Part shown: piece by piece, positions 9,153 through 18,392 of the stretch
Numbering within the stretch: position 1 is the first letter of the stretch
How the letters are laid out: each line of letters opens with the position of its first letter
Assembly (NCBI RefSeq): GCF_003946915.1
Contig: NZ_RPOC01000017.1
Span: 1-64,000, forward strand
Direction: 5' to 3'
DNA: 64,000 nucleotides
Origin: Flavobacterium ustbae
GTDB lineage: Bacteria; Bacteroidota; Bacteroidia; Flavobacteriales; Flavobacteriaceae
Program-made: the position numbers and the translations under genes
Notes under the pieces: model-generated
Seen by the model: the letters and a program-made list of their open reading frames with translations, nothing else
Told to the model about the DNA's origin: nothing
The model's database searches: none

Positions 9153-10553
9153 TTAGATTTCTGCAGCTATAGGTAATTTTCCTTGTTTTATTGCTTCTAA
9201 CATTTTATTGTAATCGTCATTGTTTTGATTGGCGTACAGAATAGAAAACTCAGAAATTGCATCTGCAAATTTGTCTGAGTCTCCCAAATAACCTGAAATT
9301 ACAGACGGATCACCCGAACGCGCATGAGCTCTTGCAAGCGCCCATCCGCAGGCTTTGGCATAATCTGCCATATTTTTGGGTTTCATAATTTCAAGAATCG
9401 GTTTTATTTTGGCATCTCTAAGCTGTCGGATATAAAAGAACTTATCTTTGCTGTCGTTTGTCCAGCCTAGAAACATATCCGATGCCGATTGCATAAGCTT
9501 TTGCCCCATAACAATGCGTTCTCCTTGATGTGTGTACTTGCCTTTACTTTTTACATTTTCTTCTAATACGCTTTTTCTAGCTTCTTTAAATTGTAAAAAA
9601 ATAGGTTCTCCAGTAGCAGACATTAGCAAGCTAATGCCGCAAAGGGTTCCGACACTTCCTACGCCAACCACTTTTATCGCTATATCGTGAATCGCATATC
9701 TGCTTAACAAAACCTGTTTGTCTTCAGAAAGAGATTCGATATATCTTTTATGAATAATTTCACCTTCTTTAGCAATTTGTTTTTCCAGATCTCCTTTAGG
9801 ATGAAATATCAAAGGCGGATCATCTTTTATGCGCGCTCTGTCTCCGTCAAAATAAGTCATCTTTGCAAACTCCTTTTCATGAGCGGTATATTCTGATGCT
9901 TTTTTTATTCTTTTCTGATGAAATTCTTTGAGCTCTTTATCTTGACCTAACTCAATCAGTTCTGCCAAATCAATATCGGCATACCAAATCTGCAGAGCCG
10001 ATAATTTACTATAATCTAGCATATGCCTTTTGTAACTATCTGCAACATGCCAAGCAAATTGTCTGCAGTTTTTATTGGAGAATTTTCTCCATTGTCCTGC
10101 AATAACAAAACTGGTTGCCAATCTTTTTACATCCCATTCCCACGGTCCAGGAAATGTTTCGTCAAAATCATTAATATCAAAAACCAATTTACGTTCAGGA
10201 GTTGCAAATCCACCAAAATTCATTAAATGACAATCACCGCAAAGCTGAAGGCTTATTCCTGATACAGGCGTATGAGCTAAATCTGCTGCCATAATGGCCG
10301 CGGCACCTCTATAAAACGAAAAGGGCGATTCCATCATTCTGCTATACCGAATAGGCAATAGGCTTTCTACTCTGCCTACACTGGTCTGAATGAGAATATC
10401 TACAGGATCTTTTCTGTTTTTAAAAGAATTCCATTCCTGATGCTTCTCCAATGGCACTTTTTTTCTCATTGAAGCGCCTCTTTCAAAGCGTTCTGCTTTT
10501 GATGCCAAGGGATCAAATCTGTTTTCGTCTATATCTTTAGATTTTTCAGGCAT
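9153..10553 (-). CDS. DUF2252 family protein
   Basis: 466 residues, no signal peptide, so cytoplasmic, the only such product in its operon. The DUF2252 signature is clear: LQLCGDCHLMNFGGFATPER followed by VFDINDFDETFPGPWEWDVKRLA. These His/Asn and Asp-Phe-Asp clusters resemble the active-site residues of aminoglycoside-phosphotransferase-like kinases, so a phosphotransferase activity is possible but not demonstrated. It starts 16 bp after the DUF1254 gene and is the last gene of the operon headed by the arylsulfatase. Confidence 0.9.
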   Translation of the reverse strand: MPEKSKDIDENRFDPLASKAERFERGASMRKKVPLEKHQEWNSFKNRKDPVDILIQTSVGRVESLLPIRYSRMMESPFSFYRGAAAIMAADLAHTPVSGISLQLCGDCHLMNFGGFATPERKLVFDINDFDETFPGPWEWDVKRLATSFVIAGQWRKFSNKNCRQFAWHVADSYKRHMLDYSKLSALQIWYADIDLAELIELGQDKELKEFHQKRIKKASEYTAHEKEFAKMTYFDGDRARIKDDPPLIFHPKGDLEKQIAKEGEIIHKRYIESLSEDKQVLLSRYAIHDIAIKVVGVGSVGTLCGISLLMSATGEPIFLQFKEARKSVLEENVKSKGKYTHQGERIVMGQKLMQSASDMFLGWTNDSKDKFFYIRQLRDAKIKPILEIMKPKNMADYAKACGWALARAHARSGDPSVISGYLGDSDKFADAISEFSILYANQNNDDYNKMLEAIKQGKLPIAAEI

Positions 10554-10569
10554 ACGTTTTAATTAGCAT

Positions 10570-12045
10570 TTATCCTTTTACTAATGATGGCGGTGTATAG
10601 CCTTTTATCATGCTTTCTTCTGGCCAGTAGGACCTTAATAAAAGTCCAAACTTGTCTTTTGGAACGGGAAGCCAATTACTGACTTTATCTGCAGCTGGTT
10701 TAGTGTTTTGAAAATACAAGGTTAGCGAGCCATCTGTATTATATTTCAAATCTTTGTTTTTGGTTCCTAACGAATAAATTTTGGCATCATTTATAAAAAA
10801 GAAATGATTATGATCGTAAACTGTCAGTGACCAGAAACCTTTTACTTTTGGAATTAAATCTTTCGTAAAAGTGATGGTGTAATTTGATTTTCCATTTAAT
10901 TCAACACCTCTACTATCTAAATCCTGATTGTAATAAATGGTTTCCTGTGGCTGGTTTACAAATATATTTGCTCTCGCGGCACTTGTTCTGCTGAGATAGT
11001 CTGTGCCAAAATTGGCTCCATTTTTAGTAGTGTTCCAATAGTTTCCTACTGGTACGCCAACATTTTTAAATTGACGTAGAGGCTCTATTAAATCGCGCTC
11101 TGCATCTACGGCTGCTTTTGTTAAAACAGGCATTAAAGTGCTGTCTTTTTTAACCGCATCCATTACTGAGTTAAACAAAGCATAAAGGCCTTCTTCTCCT
11201 CGTAGTGGGGGAACTTCTTTTAAAACAGCTGGAAATTCTTGAAAAAATTTCTCTGGAATTACAAAAGCAACTTCTTTTCCGCCTTCACTTTTATTCGGAT
11301 CTGGAAATGAAGGTATTTTTGCCCATTCTTTTGTTTTTACTTTTCCATCGTATTCAGCTAAAGGATACGCCATTAATTGATTAATAACAGGCTGAATCGC
11401 TTTTCTGTCTTCTGGAGTATTGTTTAAAAATGCTCTCGGAATTACAAAGGCAAGATTGGTATCGCTATGAAAAACTTCTGTAATGCCATCAGGTACTTTT
11501 CCTTTCCAACCAGGTCCTACTATTAAATAAAAACCTTTTTTACTGCCATACATGGCGCCCAATTTTGCAATTCCGTCTGTACGCTGATTTCCTAATTGCA
11601 CCACCCAAAAACGGTCTCCAAAATCCGGAACCTGCACTACAACAGGACTTTCGTTGAGCATCATAATTCCAAAACCATATACCACATCCTGATTAGGGCA
11701 GGCTACGTATCTTTCAAATGGTGTTATATAATCTGATGTCATGCACAAATTATTTACTGGTGCTACGGGAACAGCTCCGCCATTAAGTCCTTGTGTCGGC
11801 ACTTTACGCATTACCAATACGCGATTGTGCATATTTACCAAGGGCCAGCCCCAAAAATACATTTGCTTTCCTAGCTCATAAACGTATTCCTTTGTCATTA
11901 CAACATCGGGAACTGGGCCAGGAACGACAGATTTTACGGTATCCACCGTAGAAACTTCGGTAGAAGCAATTGTCGTATCTTTTTGATTTGAATTGCATGA
12001 AATTATTAGTGCCAGAAGTGATAACAACGCTACAGCTTTTTTCAT
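10570..12045 (-). CDS. DUF1254/DUF1214 lipoprotein
   Basis: 491 residues. A lipoprotein signal (LLSLLALIISC) is followed by a Ser/Thr-rich linker, the DUF1254 domain (about 60-200; FWGWPLVNMHNRVLVM, CPNQDVVYGFGIMML) and the DUF1214 domain (about 370-480; NYTITFTKDLIPKVKGFWSLTVYD, NWLPVPKDKFGLLLRSYWPEE). This two-domain layout is standard for the family. No enzymatic activity is established for it. It lies 44 bp after the neuromedin-U-like gene and 16 bp before the DUF2252 gene. Its pairing with an arylsulfatase and a HAD phosphatase suggests a shared periplasmic pathway; that is inference. Confidence 0.92.
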   Translation of the reverse strand: MKKAVALLSLLALIISCNSNQKDTTIASTEVSTVDTVKSVVPGPVPDVVMTKEYVYELGKQMYFWGWPLVNMHNRVLVMRKVPTQGLNGGAVPVAPVNNLCMTSDYITPFERYVACPNQDVVYGFGIMMLNESPVVVQVPDFGDRFWVVQLGNQRTDGIAKLGAMYGSKKGFYLIVGPGWKGKVPDGITEVFHSDTNLAFVIPRAFLNNTPEDRKAIQPVINQLMAYPLAEYDGKVKTKEWAKIPSFPDPNKSEGGKEVAFVIPEKFFQEFPAVLKEVPPLRGEEGLYALFNSVMDAVKKDSTLMPVLTKAAVDAERDLIEPLRQFKNVGVPVGNYWNTTKNGANFGTDYLSRTSAARANIFVNQPQETIYYNQDLDSRGVELNGKSNYTITFTKDLIPKVKGFWSLTVYDHNHFFFINDAKIYSLGTKNKDLKYNTDGSLTLYFQNTKPAADKVSNWLPVPKDKFGLLLRSYWPEESMIKGYTPPSLVKG

Positions 12046-12089
12046 ATATCTAATAGATTTGATTAAAAATAGAGTGAAAAATGATTCAT

Positions 12090-12917
12090 TTAAGAACCCG
12101 GAAATATAAAGGCTACTACCGCTCTAAGTCCCCAATCTGGTCTTATGTTTGAATGTCCTACAACTGGTATTAAAGGCATAAAAGCAAATTGCATAGTCTG
12201 ATTTCCTAATTTTGTAATTGCTCCAACATTTGGACTAACTGTAATAAGTGTTGAATTGCCTTGCCAGTTTTGTGTAATCTCTGAAGTAATACCAATACTT
12301 GCTCCACTTTTATAACTATGTGTTAGAAATAGCTGCGTGTAAAACTGATTAAAATCTGCTCTATCAGCATTTCCAGCTACAGACCAAATTTGATTGGCCA
12401 GAAAACCTATAGAAAGCCCTTTGCCCTGATGCATCACTAAAACACTAGGACCAATTCCAAATTTTTCTGTTCCCAAAAATTTTTCTGTAGCAGTTGGCAC
12501 TAAAAAAGCCGGACCAACCCCAAAAATAATTCCCTTTGTTTTAGGAGCAAAAAAAGCGGTTACTGTTGCGTCGCTTAAGCCAAACTCATGTGTATTTTCT
12601 CCCGTAACATCTTGCTGATCTACAACTGGGAGAATGTAACGAGTAATTAAATTTAGATTATCGCTCAATTTAAACGGAACAACTGGCTGTATATTAATCT
12701 GATATTTTACTCCATTATAAGGACCAATCCCGTAAGTAAGGTTATTTTGCAACGGAACACTAATTAAGCTTGCCACAGGATTTGCCATTTTATCGGCAAG
12801 TTCTTGTGCGCTTGTTGCAGCTTTTGGTTCTTCTTGTGCAGATACGATTAAGCTTGAAAGTAAAAAAGTTACACTTAGAAATAACTGTACGGCGTTTTGT
12901 GATCTCATAATTTTCAT
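12090..12917 (-). CDS. Neuromedin-U-like / transporter-type outer-membrane protein
   Basis: 275 residues with a signal peptide (VQLFLSVTFLLSSLIVSAQ). The mature part carries the pattern usually annotated as neuromedin U or putative transporter in bacteria: ELADKMANPVASLISVPLQNN, YQINIQPVVPFKLSDNLNLITRYILPVV, a GLSDATVTAFF block and an aromatic C-terminus. The alternating strands suggest a small barrel related to the MetA phenol-degradation family. The start could also be ATG three codons later (MRSQNAV). It is the third gene of the sulfatase operon and is the obvious channel for its substrate. Confidence 0.82.
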   Translation of the reverse strand: MKIMRSQNAVQLFLSVTFLLSSLIVSAQEEPKAATSAQELADKMANPVASLISVPLQNNLTYGIGPYNGVKYQINIQPVVPFKLSDNLNLITRYILPVVDQQDVTGENTHEFGLSDATVTAFFAPKTKGIIFGVGPAFLVPTATEKFLGTEKFGIGPSVLVMHQGKGLSIGFLANQIWSVAGNADRADFNQFYTQLFLTHSYKSGASIGITSEITQNWQGNSTLITVSPNVGAITKLGNQTMQFAFMPLIPVVGHSNIRPDWGLRAVVAFIFPGS

Positions 12918-13014
12918 AATCGTATATTTAAGATTTATTAATCATCTTTTTAATCAAAAAAGAAACAACTTTCAACTTCTAAAAGTTGCTTCTTTTTGAT
13001 TTTCTAATTCAGAA

Positions 13015-14031
13015 TTATTTGTCTGGAAATATCGTTTTCCAATCGTCTTTCATGCTGATTACATGATATTTGTATTTAGCAGCAGTATTTAATGACAGGT
13101 TATCCTTTTCCTGATAACTATATTCTCTAATAGAATCATTGTGGTTTACAATCATTTGAAATGAAGGATATTTGCTTCCCTGAGAATATCGTAGCATGGC
13201 AAGGTCTCCCGCTCCTCCTTCATTTCCGCAGGCAAATACAGGTCTTTGACCAATATGCAATTGTATTCCAACCGGTTTGCCATCTTTATCATCCAAAAGA
13301 TCTATGGCTGGTTCTCTTACAATATTATTTGTAGCATCATCAAATTTGTATTTAAAAGAAGTTCCTACAACTTGATATTTTGGAATTCCGTAAAAATCTT
13401 CAGAAATAGAACGTACCAATTCTACAGTTCCTCCTGTTACAATAAAAGTTTTAAAACCGTTTGCTCTCAGATAATTCAGCAATTCTAATTGAGGCTGATA
13501 TCTAATCTGCTTCATGGGCACATTTTTACCAGGATATTTAGCTCCTGCAAAAAACTCTTTAGCCGAAGCTTCAAAATCCGATTCGGTCATTCCAGTATGC
13601 GTTGCCGCAACAAGCTCTATAAGTGCCTTATCTCCTCCTTTTTCAAAAAAAGTCTTGTCTTTTTCTACAACAGCTTTAAAAGGCTGTTTTTTTGCTAATT
13701 CTGGATTTGCTTCCACCATTTTTTTTACACGGTAAAATGCAAATAACTCTTGTACATAAGGCTTTTCAGCCCATAAAGTTCCGTCGTTATCAAAGGTTGC
13801 AATTCTATCCTGCTCAGGAATAAAGTCTGGACTTCCTTCTTTGGTTACTTTTTCTACATACGCAATTATATCGCTTTTTAAAGCTCCGTCGTTCCAACTT
13901 GGCAAAGGATCTCCGCTTGTTGTAGTTTCTGTTTTTTTACTCTCTGTAGTTGGTGCGGTTAAGGTATCCGATTTTTTACAGGAAAAGAAAAACAAAACTA
14001 TTAAAGGTAAAATGTATATATTTTTTTTCAT
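13015..14031 (-). CDS. HAD-superfamily phosphohydrolase lipoprotein
   Basis: 338 residues. A lipoprotein signal (PLIVLFFFSC) and a Ser/Thr-rich spacer precede a HAD fold. Motif I is RIATFDNDGTLWAEKP with the nucleophile/acid pair Asp-Asn-Asp; motif II is FKTFIVTGGTVE; the acidic motif is FACGNEGGAGDLAMLRYS. The large cap between motifs I and II (about 110-190) is helical. A periplasm-facing phosphatase is expected. It lies 55 bp after the arylsulfatase gene, so desulfation and dephosphorylation of the same substrate is a reasonable hypothesis. Confidence 0.88.
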   Translation of the reverse strand: MKKNIYILPLIVLFFFSCKKSDTLTAPTTESKKTETTTSGDPLPSWNDGALKSDIIAYVEKVTKEGSPDFIPEQDRIATFDNDGTLWAEKPYVQELFAFYRVKKMVEANPELAKKQPFKAVVEKDKTFFEKGGDKALIELVAATHTGMTESDFEASAKEFFAGAKYPGKNVPMKQIRYQPQLELLNYLRANGFKTFIVTGGTVELVRSISEDFYGIPKYQVVGTSFKYKFDDATNNIVREPAIDLLDDKDGKPVGIQLHIGQRPVFACGNEGGAGDLAMLRYSQGSKYPSFQMIVNHNDSIREYSYQEKDNLSLNTAAKYKYHVISMKDDWKTIFPDK

Positions 14032-14085
14032 GTATTATAATTTAATAAAGAGATCCAACTCTTCAATCTGAATCTCTTTTATTAT

Positions 14086-15759
14086 TTATTTTTTCTTTTT
14101 TGAAGCTGCCTCTTCTTCTTTCATTTTAGGCAAAATGTTTTTTTCTACATATTCCTGCGCTTTTATACCCCTTAAAGTCTGTTGCAATATTGTTGTTGGG
14201 TTAAAACTTGGCGGGAACGAACGAGGCGGATATTCTTTGAATGACTCGGCAAAAACAAATACATCATTCATTGCTCCATAAACAGAACCTACATGATTAA
14301 GTAACCAGTCCCAATAGGTATTTGAAGTAAAATCGGCTCTTTCATAAGGATCTTGGTATAAATTGAATATTTTCTGGAGACGAAGTTCTGTAAAAGGCTC
14401 TGCCCAAACTCCCATAGTTCCTGCTAAACGTTGTTCTGCAAAAACATATTTATAATCACCAACGCGCATACCTACCAATAAACCATCATCATCCGAATAG
14501 AAGAATTTGTCTCTAACACTTTTTCCTCCTTCCAATAATTTAGTCTGGTCAAAACCATCTAAGTGCACTTTATAGTTTTTACCATTTGCGCTGTATCCTT
14601 TTAAAAGTTTGTTTACAATATCTGGCTCACCCGCTAGAGAAGCAAAAGTTGGAATCCAATCGTTGTGGCTCATTAGCTCATTTGTAACAGTTCCTGGCTT
14701 AATATGGCCAGGCCATTTTACAATACAAGGAACACGGAAAGCTCCTTCCCAGTTTGTGTTTTTTTCTGAACGAAATGATGTCATTGCTCCATCTGGCCAC
14801 GTATTCATGTGAGGTCCATTATCCGTAGAATACACCACGATTGTATTGTCGGCAATTCCTAAATCGTCAAGAGCTTTTAAGATGCTTCCGATAGTTTCGT
14901 CATGCTCGATCATACCATCAATATATTCACTGTCACCGTGAGTATATCTTCCTCTGTGTTCTTTTCTAACGTGCGTACGAAGGTGCATACGAGTAGCATT
15001 AAACCAGCAGAAAAATGGTTTGCCAGCAGCATTTTGTCTTTTAATAAAATCAATGGCTGCAGCTGAAGTTTCGTCATCAACCGTTTCCATTCTTTTTTTT
15101 GTTAGCGCTCCGGTATCTTCAATTTTCTGTTTTCCAACTCTTCCAAAACGAGGATCTGTAGTCGCATCATCAACATTTGTTGCCGTACATTTTAGCACCC
15201 CTCTTGGTCCAAATTTTTTCAAATATTCGGGATCCTTAGGATAATCTGGCAATTCTGGTTCTTCTTCTGCATTTAAGTGATACAGATTTCCAAAAAATTC
15301 GTCGAAACCATTGACCGTAGGCAATGTTTCATTTCGGTCACCCACGTGATTTTTTCCAAATTGTCCTGTTGTATAACCAAGACTTTTCATAATACCTCCA
15401 ATTGAAGGATCTAACTGACTCATTCCCATTGGTGCTCCAGGAAAACCTACTTTTGTAAGTCCTGTACGAATACCGTGCTGACCAGTTAAAAATGCTGCAC
15501 GTCCTGCAGTACAGCTTTGTTCTCCATAATAGTGCAAAAATCGCATTCCTTCATTGGCCAAACGATCAATATTTGGGGTAGTATATCCCATAAGTCCGTC
15601 ACTATAGGCACTAATATTGGTAATTCCGATATCATCACCCCAAAGTACCAAAATATTTGGTTTTTTACTTTGTGCTGTAATAGAAACTCCAGAAAAAAAC
15701 AGTAACGCTAATACCTGAAAGGTATTTATAAATCCGCATTTTAATTTGATTTGTTTCAT
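14086..15759 (-). CDS. Arylsulfatase, formylglycine-dependent
   Basis: 557 residues from MKQIKLKCGF, chosen because it places a signal peptide (VLALLFFSGVSITAQ) at the N-terminus; the open frame runs 28 codons further upstream without signal-like sequence. The sulfatase signature is SCTAGRAAFLTG, with Cys83 as the residue converted to formylglycine in the C-x-A-x-R motif. The metal-binding NILVLWGDDIG near the N-terminus and STDNGPHMNTW in the middle are also present. A maturation enzyme (FGE or anSME) is not in the window. It is the first gene of a five-gene operon and lies downstream of the two palindromes at 15995 and 16045. Confidence 0.93.
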   Translation of the reverse strand: MKQIKLKCGFINTFQVLALLFFSGVSITAQSKKPNILVLWGDDIGITNISAYSDGLMGYTTPNIDRLANEGMRFLHYYGEQSCTAGRAAFLTGQHGIRTGLTKVGFPGAPMGMSQLDPSIGGIMKSLGYTTGQFGKNHVGDRNETLPTVNGFDEFFGNLYHLNAEEEPELPDYPKDPEYLKKFGPRGVLKCTATNVDDATTDPRFGRVGKQKIEDTGALTKKRMETVDDETSAAAIDFIKRQNAAGKPFFCWFNATRMHLRTHVRKEHRGRYTHGDSEYIDGMIEHDETIGSILKALDDLGIADNTIVVYSTDNGPHMNTWPDGAMTSFRSEKNTNWEGAFRVPCIVKWPGHIKPGTVTNELMSHNDWIPTFASLAGEPDIVNKLLKGYSANGKNYKVHLDGFDQTKLLEGGKSVRDKFFYSDDDGLLVGMRVGDYKYVFAEQRLAGTMGVWAEPFTELRLQKIFNLYQDPYERADFTSNTYWDWLLNHVGSVYGAMNDVFVFAESFKEYPPRSFPPSFNPTTILQQTLRGIKAQEYVEKNILPKMKEEEAASKKKK

Positions 15760-15879
15760 GATAAAAAAATTCGTTAAAGATTTTGTTATTATATGAGTTC
15801 GATAAATCCAAAAAAAATAAATGGGAAAATGGTAAGCTTTCAAAAAAATGGCTTCAATTGAGGTTGCATCTTTTTGATG

Positions 15880-15915
15880 TGTTTCAAATTCATTTTTATT
15901 TTAAAATCTGAAACA
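15880..15915. promoter_or_regulatory. Spaced inverted repeat sharing the TGTTTC/GAAACA half-site
   Basis: TGTTTC at 15880-15885 and GAAACA at 15910-15915 repeat the outer ends of the two palindromes further upstream, with a longer AT-rich interior. It lies about 120 bp upstream of the sulfatase start and could be a third, weaker site for the same regulator. Confidence 0.4.
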
Positions 15916-15994
15916 GAATATTTTTAACTTTTTTTTAAGTTTCTCAAAATTAACTAATAATTGAGCGAACAATTGTATTTATTCGGCATGAGCT

Positions 15995-16018
15995 TGTTTC
16001 ATTTTATAAAATGAAACA
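15995..16018. promoter_or_regulatory. 24-bp operator-like palindrome, site 1
   Basis: Arm TGTTTCATTTTA meets its reverse complement with no spacer, giving a perfect 24-bp palindrome. A sister site lies exactly 50 bp further on. It is upstream of the arylsulfatase operon on the minus strand and far from any ORF end, so a regulator operator is likelier than a terminator. The cognate regulator is not identified. Confidence 0.65.
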
Positions 16019-16044
16019 ACATAAATGAAGAATTTGCACCAAAA

Positions 16045-16068
16045 TGTTTCATTTTGCAAAATGAAACA
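16045..16068. promoter_or_regulatory. 24-bp operator-like palindrome, site 2
   Basis: Arm TGTTTCATTTTG pairs with CAAAATGAAACA. It differs from site 1 only at the two central bases and keeps perfect symmetry. The 50-bp start-to-start distance is close to five helical turns. A further half-site (AAATGAAACA) occurs at about 16182. Apart from these sites the 580-bp gap upstream of the sulfatase shows only two tiny ORFs (22 and 40 codons) and the pyk terminator. Confidence 0.65.
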
Positions 16069-16284
16069 CACCTAAACGTTAGAAAATAGGCTTTTTATGT
16101 TTTTATTTCTAAAATGAAAAAAAAAGAAGAAATAGTAGCAGATGATGTTATTTTGTATAGTTGTTTTCTAAAAATTGAGTGAAATGAAACAGAAAAAGAT
16201 TCTTTTGCGTCTAAAAATTTGTGAGATTACAAGAATAACAAATCAGGAAATTGAGCTGTTTTTTAGAAAAAAAGGCTCAAAAAC

Positions 16285-16317
16285 AAAAAAGTCGCTTAAA
16301 GAATAAGCGACTTTTTT
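16285..16317 (-). terminator. Terminator after pyk
   Basis: Stem GTCGCTT / AAGCGAC flanked by A-run and T-run on both sides. It lies 22 bp past the pyk stop and could work in both directions. Confidence 0.85.
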
Positions 16318-16339
16318 AAAGTATTTTGTAAAGAAAATA

Positions 16340-17773
16340 TTAATCAATTTCAGAAACTCTCATGGTATTAACCATTCCTTTATCTTTAATTGGCATTGCA
16401 GCAAGGTTGATTAAATAATCTCCTTTTTGTGCATATCCTTTCTCAACCGCAATTTGATTTACATCTGTTACAGTATCATCTGTACTTTCTTCATTATCGT
16501 AATAGAAAGATTTAACTCCCCATAATAAATTCAATTGTGTTAAGATTCTTCTGTTTGAAGTAAACACTAAAATATGAGCAGTTGATGGTCTCCAAGCCGA
16601 AATTTGAAATGCTGTATAACCACTATTTGTTAAAGTACAAATTGCTTTAGCTTCGATTTCGTTAGCCAATAAAGCCGCTTGGTGACAAACTGTTTTAGTA
16701 ACAAAACGTTTTGTTTTAATTTGAGGTGTGTTTTGAGGAACCTGAATTAAAGGTGAATTCTCAACAGCCTCACAAATTTGTGCCATTCTCTGAATTACTT
16801 GTACAGGGTAGTTTCCTGTAGCTGTTTCTCCAGACAACATAACAGCATCTGCACCGTCCATTACAGAGTTTGCAACGTCATTTACTTCTGCTCTTGTTGG
16901 AGTTAAACTTGTAATCATTGTTTCCATCATTTGAGTGGCAACGATAACAGGAATTCTAGCCGTTTTAGCTCTTCTAATCAAATCTTTTTGCACCAATGGC
17001 ACTTCATGAGCAGGAAGTTCAACACCAAGATCTCCACGAGCTACCATTAAACCATCGCAATAAGCTACAATCTTATCCATGTTCTCAAGAGCTTCTGGCA
17101 TTTCAATTTTAGCAATGATAGGAATTTTAACGTCAGAATGCTTAGCGATTAATTCTTGTAAGTCTTGTAAATCGCGAGGAGTTTTTACAAACGAAAGTGC
17201 AATCCAGTCTACTTTTTGCTCAATTGCAAAAATAGCATCTGCAATATCTTTTTCTGTTAAAGCTGGCAGAGAGATTTTTGTATTCGGAAGGTTAACTCCC
17301 TTTTTAGATTTCAACTCTCCACCTTGGATAACTCTAGCAACAACTTCACTTTTTTTATCTGTAGAAACAATTTCAAAAATAAGTTTACCATCGTCAAGCA
17401 AAATACGCTCTCCAACGTTAACATCATTTGGGAAATTTTGATATTTCATGAACGCTTTTTTTGACGTTCCGATAATATCTTCAGCAGTTGTAAAAGTGAT
17501 TTCATCGCCGTCGTTTACAACAGTGCCTTCTTCCATTACACCAACTCTAAGTTTTGGTCCTTGCAAATCTCCTAAGATTGCTGTTGTGTAGCCAAACTCT
17601 TCGTTTAGACTTCTAATAATGTTTATTCTTTCTTTTACTCCTTCGTAATCTGCATGCGAAAAATTGATTCTAAACACATTAACACCTGCATCGATCATAT
17701 CTTTAATGATCTCTCTTGTACTACAAGCTGGGCCGAGTGTAGCAACAATTTTGGTTTTCTTGTTTGTTAGCAT
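16340..17773 (-). CDS. pyk: Pyruvate kinase
   Basis: 477 residues, the usual length for the short bacterial enzyme. It catalyses phosphoenolpyruvate + ADP to pyruvate + ATP, the last step of glycolysis. Visible motifs: TKIVATLGPACS at the N-terminus, VFRINFSHA (substrate Arg), the active-site strand PIIAKIEMPEALENMDKI with the catalytic Lys, and GLMVARGDLGVELP. The A and C domains are complete. It follows the IPExxxVDY gene by only a few bases, so the two are probably co-transcribed. Confidence 0.97.
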   Translation of the reverse strand: MLTNKKTKIVATLGPACSTREIIKDMIDAGVNVFRINFSHADYEGVKERINIIRSLNEEFGYTTAILGDLQGPKLRVGVMEEGTVVNDGDEITFTTAEDIIGTSKKAFMKYQNFPNDVNVGERILLDDGKLIFEIVSTDKKSEVVARVIQGGELKSKKGVNLPNTKISLPALTEKDIADAIFAIEQKVDWIALSFVKTPRDLQDLQELIAKHSDVKIPIIAKIEMPEALENMDKIVAYCDGLMVARGDLGVELPAHEVPLVQKDLIRRAKTARIPVIVATQMMETMITSLTPTRAEVNDVANSVMDGADAVMLSGETATGNYPVQVIQRMAQICEAVENSPLIQVPQNTPQIKTKRFVTKTVCHQAALLANEIEAKAICTLTNSGYTAFQISAWRPSTAHILVFTSNRRILTQLNLLWGVKSFYYDNEESTDDTVTDVNQIAVEKGYAQKGDYLINLAAMPIKDKGMVNTMRVSEID

Positions 17774-17778
17774 TTTTT

Positions 17779-18267
17779 TTAAAAAATTAGATTGTTTTTT
17801 GATTTTATCTTGTCTGTATCAACGGTATAAATAGCCGCAATACTTTCTATGGTATTTAATTTTTGTTGAATTTCTGAAAAATTAAGCGCCTCTTCGCTAT
17901 TATCAATTTTCAGGAAAAAATCGACTTTTTTAAATTCAGGAAGTAAATGAATTGTTGTCGAAACCTCACTTGTTTCATTAGAAAACAAATTCTGGAAATC
18001 ATTTGTACTCACAGAAATGATTTCATTTTTATTCTGAATTAAATTCCAGGAAACAGCTTTTTCTTCATCATAATAATAGAATCTCGAAAAATTTGCTTCA
18101 CCTTCCTTAGTCTGAGCATGAATCTCGTTTTTGCTCTTACTTAAGTTAATCGGAAGGATTTTATTAATAAAATAGGCTAATCTATAATCTTCTAATGAAG
18201 TATGAATTGCCATTAAATAATAATCAATTTCGTCAAATTCGTCTAAATCCAATTTATGAATAGCCAT
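17779..18267 (-). CDS. IPExxxVDY-family protein
   Basis: 162 residues from MAIHKLDLDEFD; five extra in-frame codons upstream (MIFQD) are less likely. The family name motif appears as LLPEFKKVDFFLKI. The N-terminal DYYLMAIHTSLEDYRLAYFINK stretch is typical of this flavobacterial family, which is regularly found beside pyruvate kinase and RNase III genes. No signal peptide or enzymatic motif is seen; function unknown. It ends 5 bp before the pyk start. Confidence 0.85.
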   Translation of the reverse strand: MAIHKLDLDEFDEIDYYLMAIHTSLEDYRLAYFINKILPINLSKSKNEIHAQTKEGEANFSRFYYYDEEKAVSWNLIQNKNEIISVSTNDFQNLFSNETSEVSTTIHLLPEFKKVDFFLKIDNSEEALNFSEIQQKLNTIESIAAIYTVDTDKIKSKNNLIF

Positions 18268-18392
18268 GTCTTGAAAAATCAAGTTGTAAATATACTATTT
18301 CTAAACGGAGCATCAACAGTTATGACATGCTTGTTTTGTTAAATTATAAACGAAAACGTTGTAGCCTTGTGATAGTTACAACATTCTTGCAG

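Noticed and set aside
16113..16306. Two tiny frames (22 and 40 codons) between the palindromes and the pyk terminator, the second with a vague likeness to the start of Crp-type proteins
   Set aside because: Too short, the second ends inside the pyk terminator, and the likeness is not specific.
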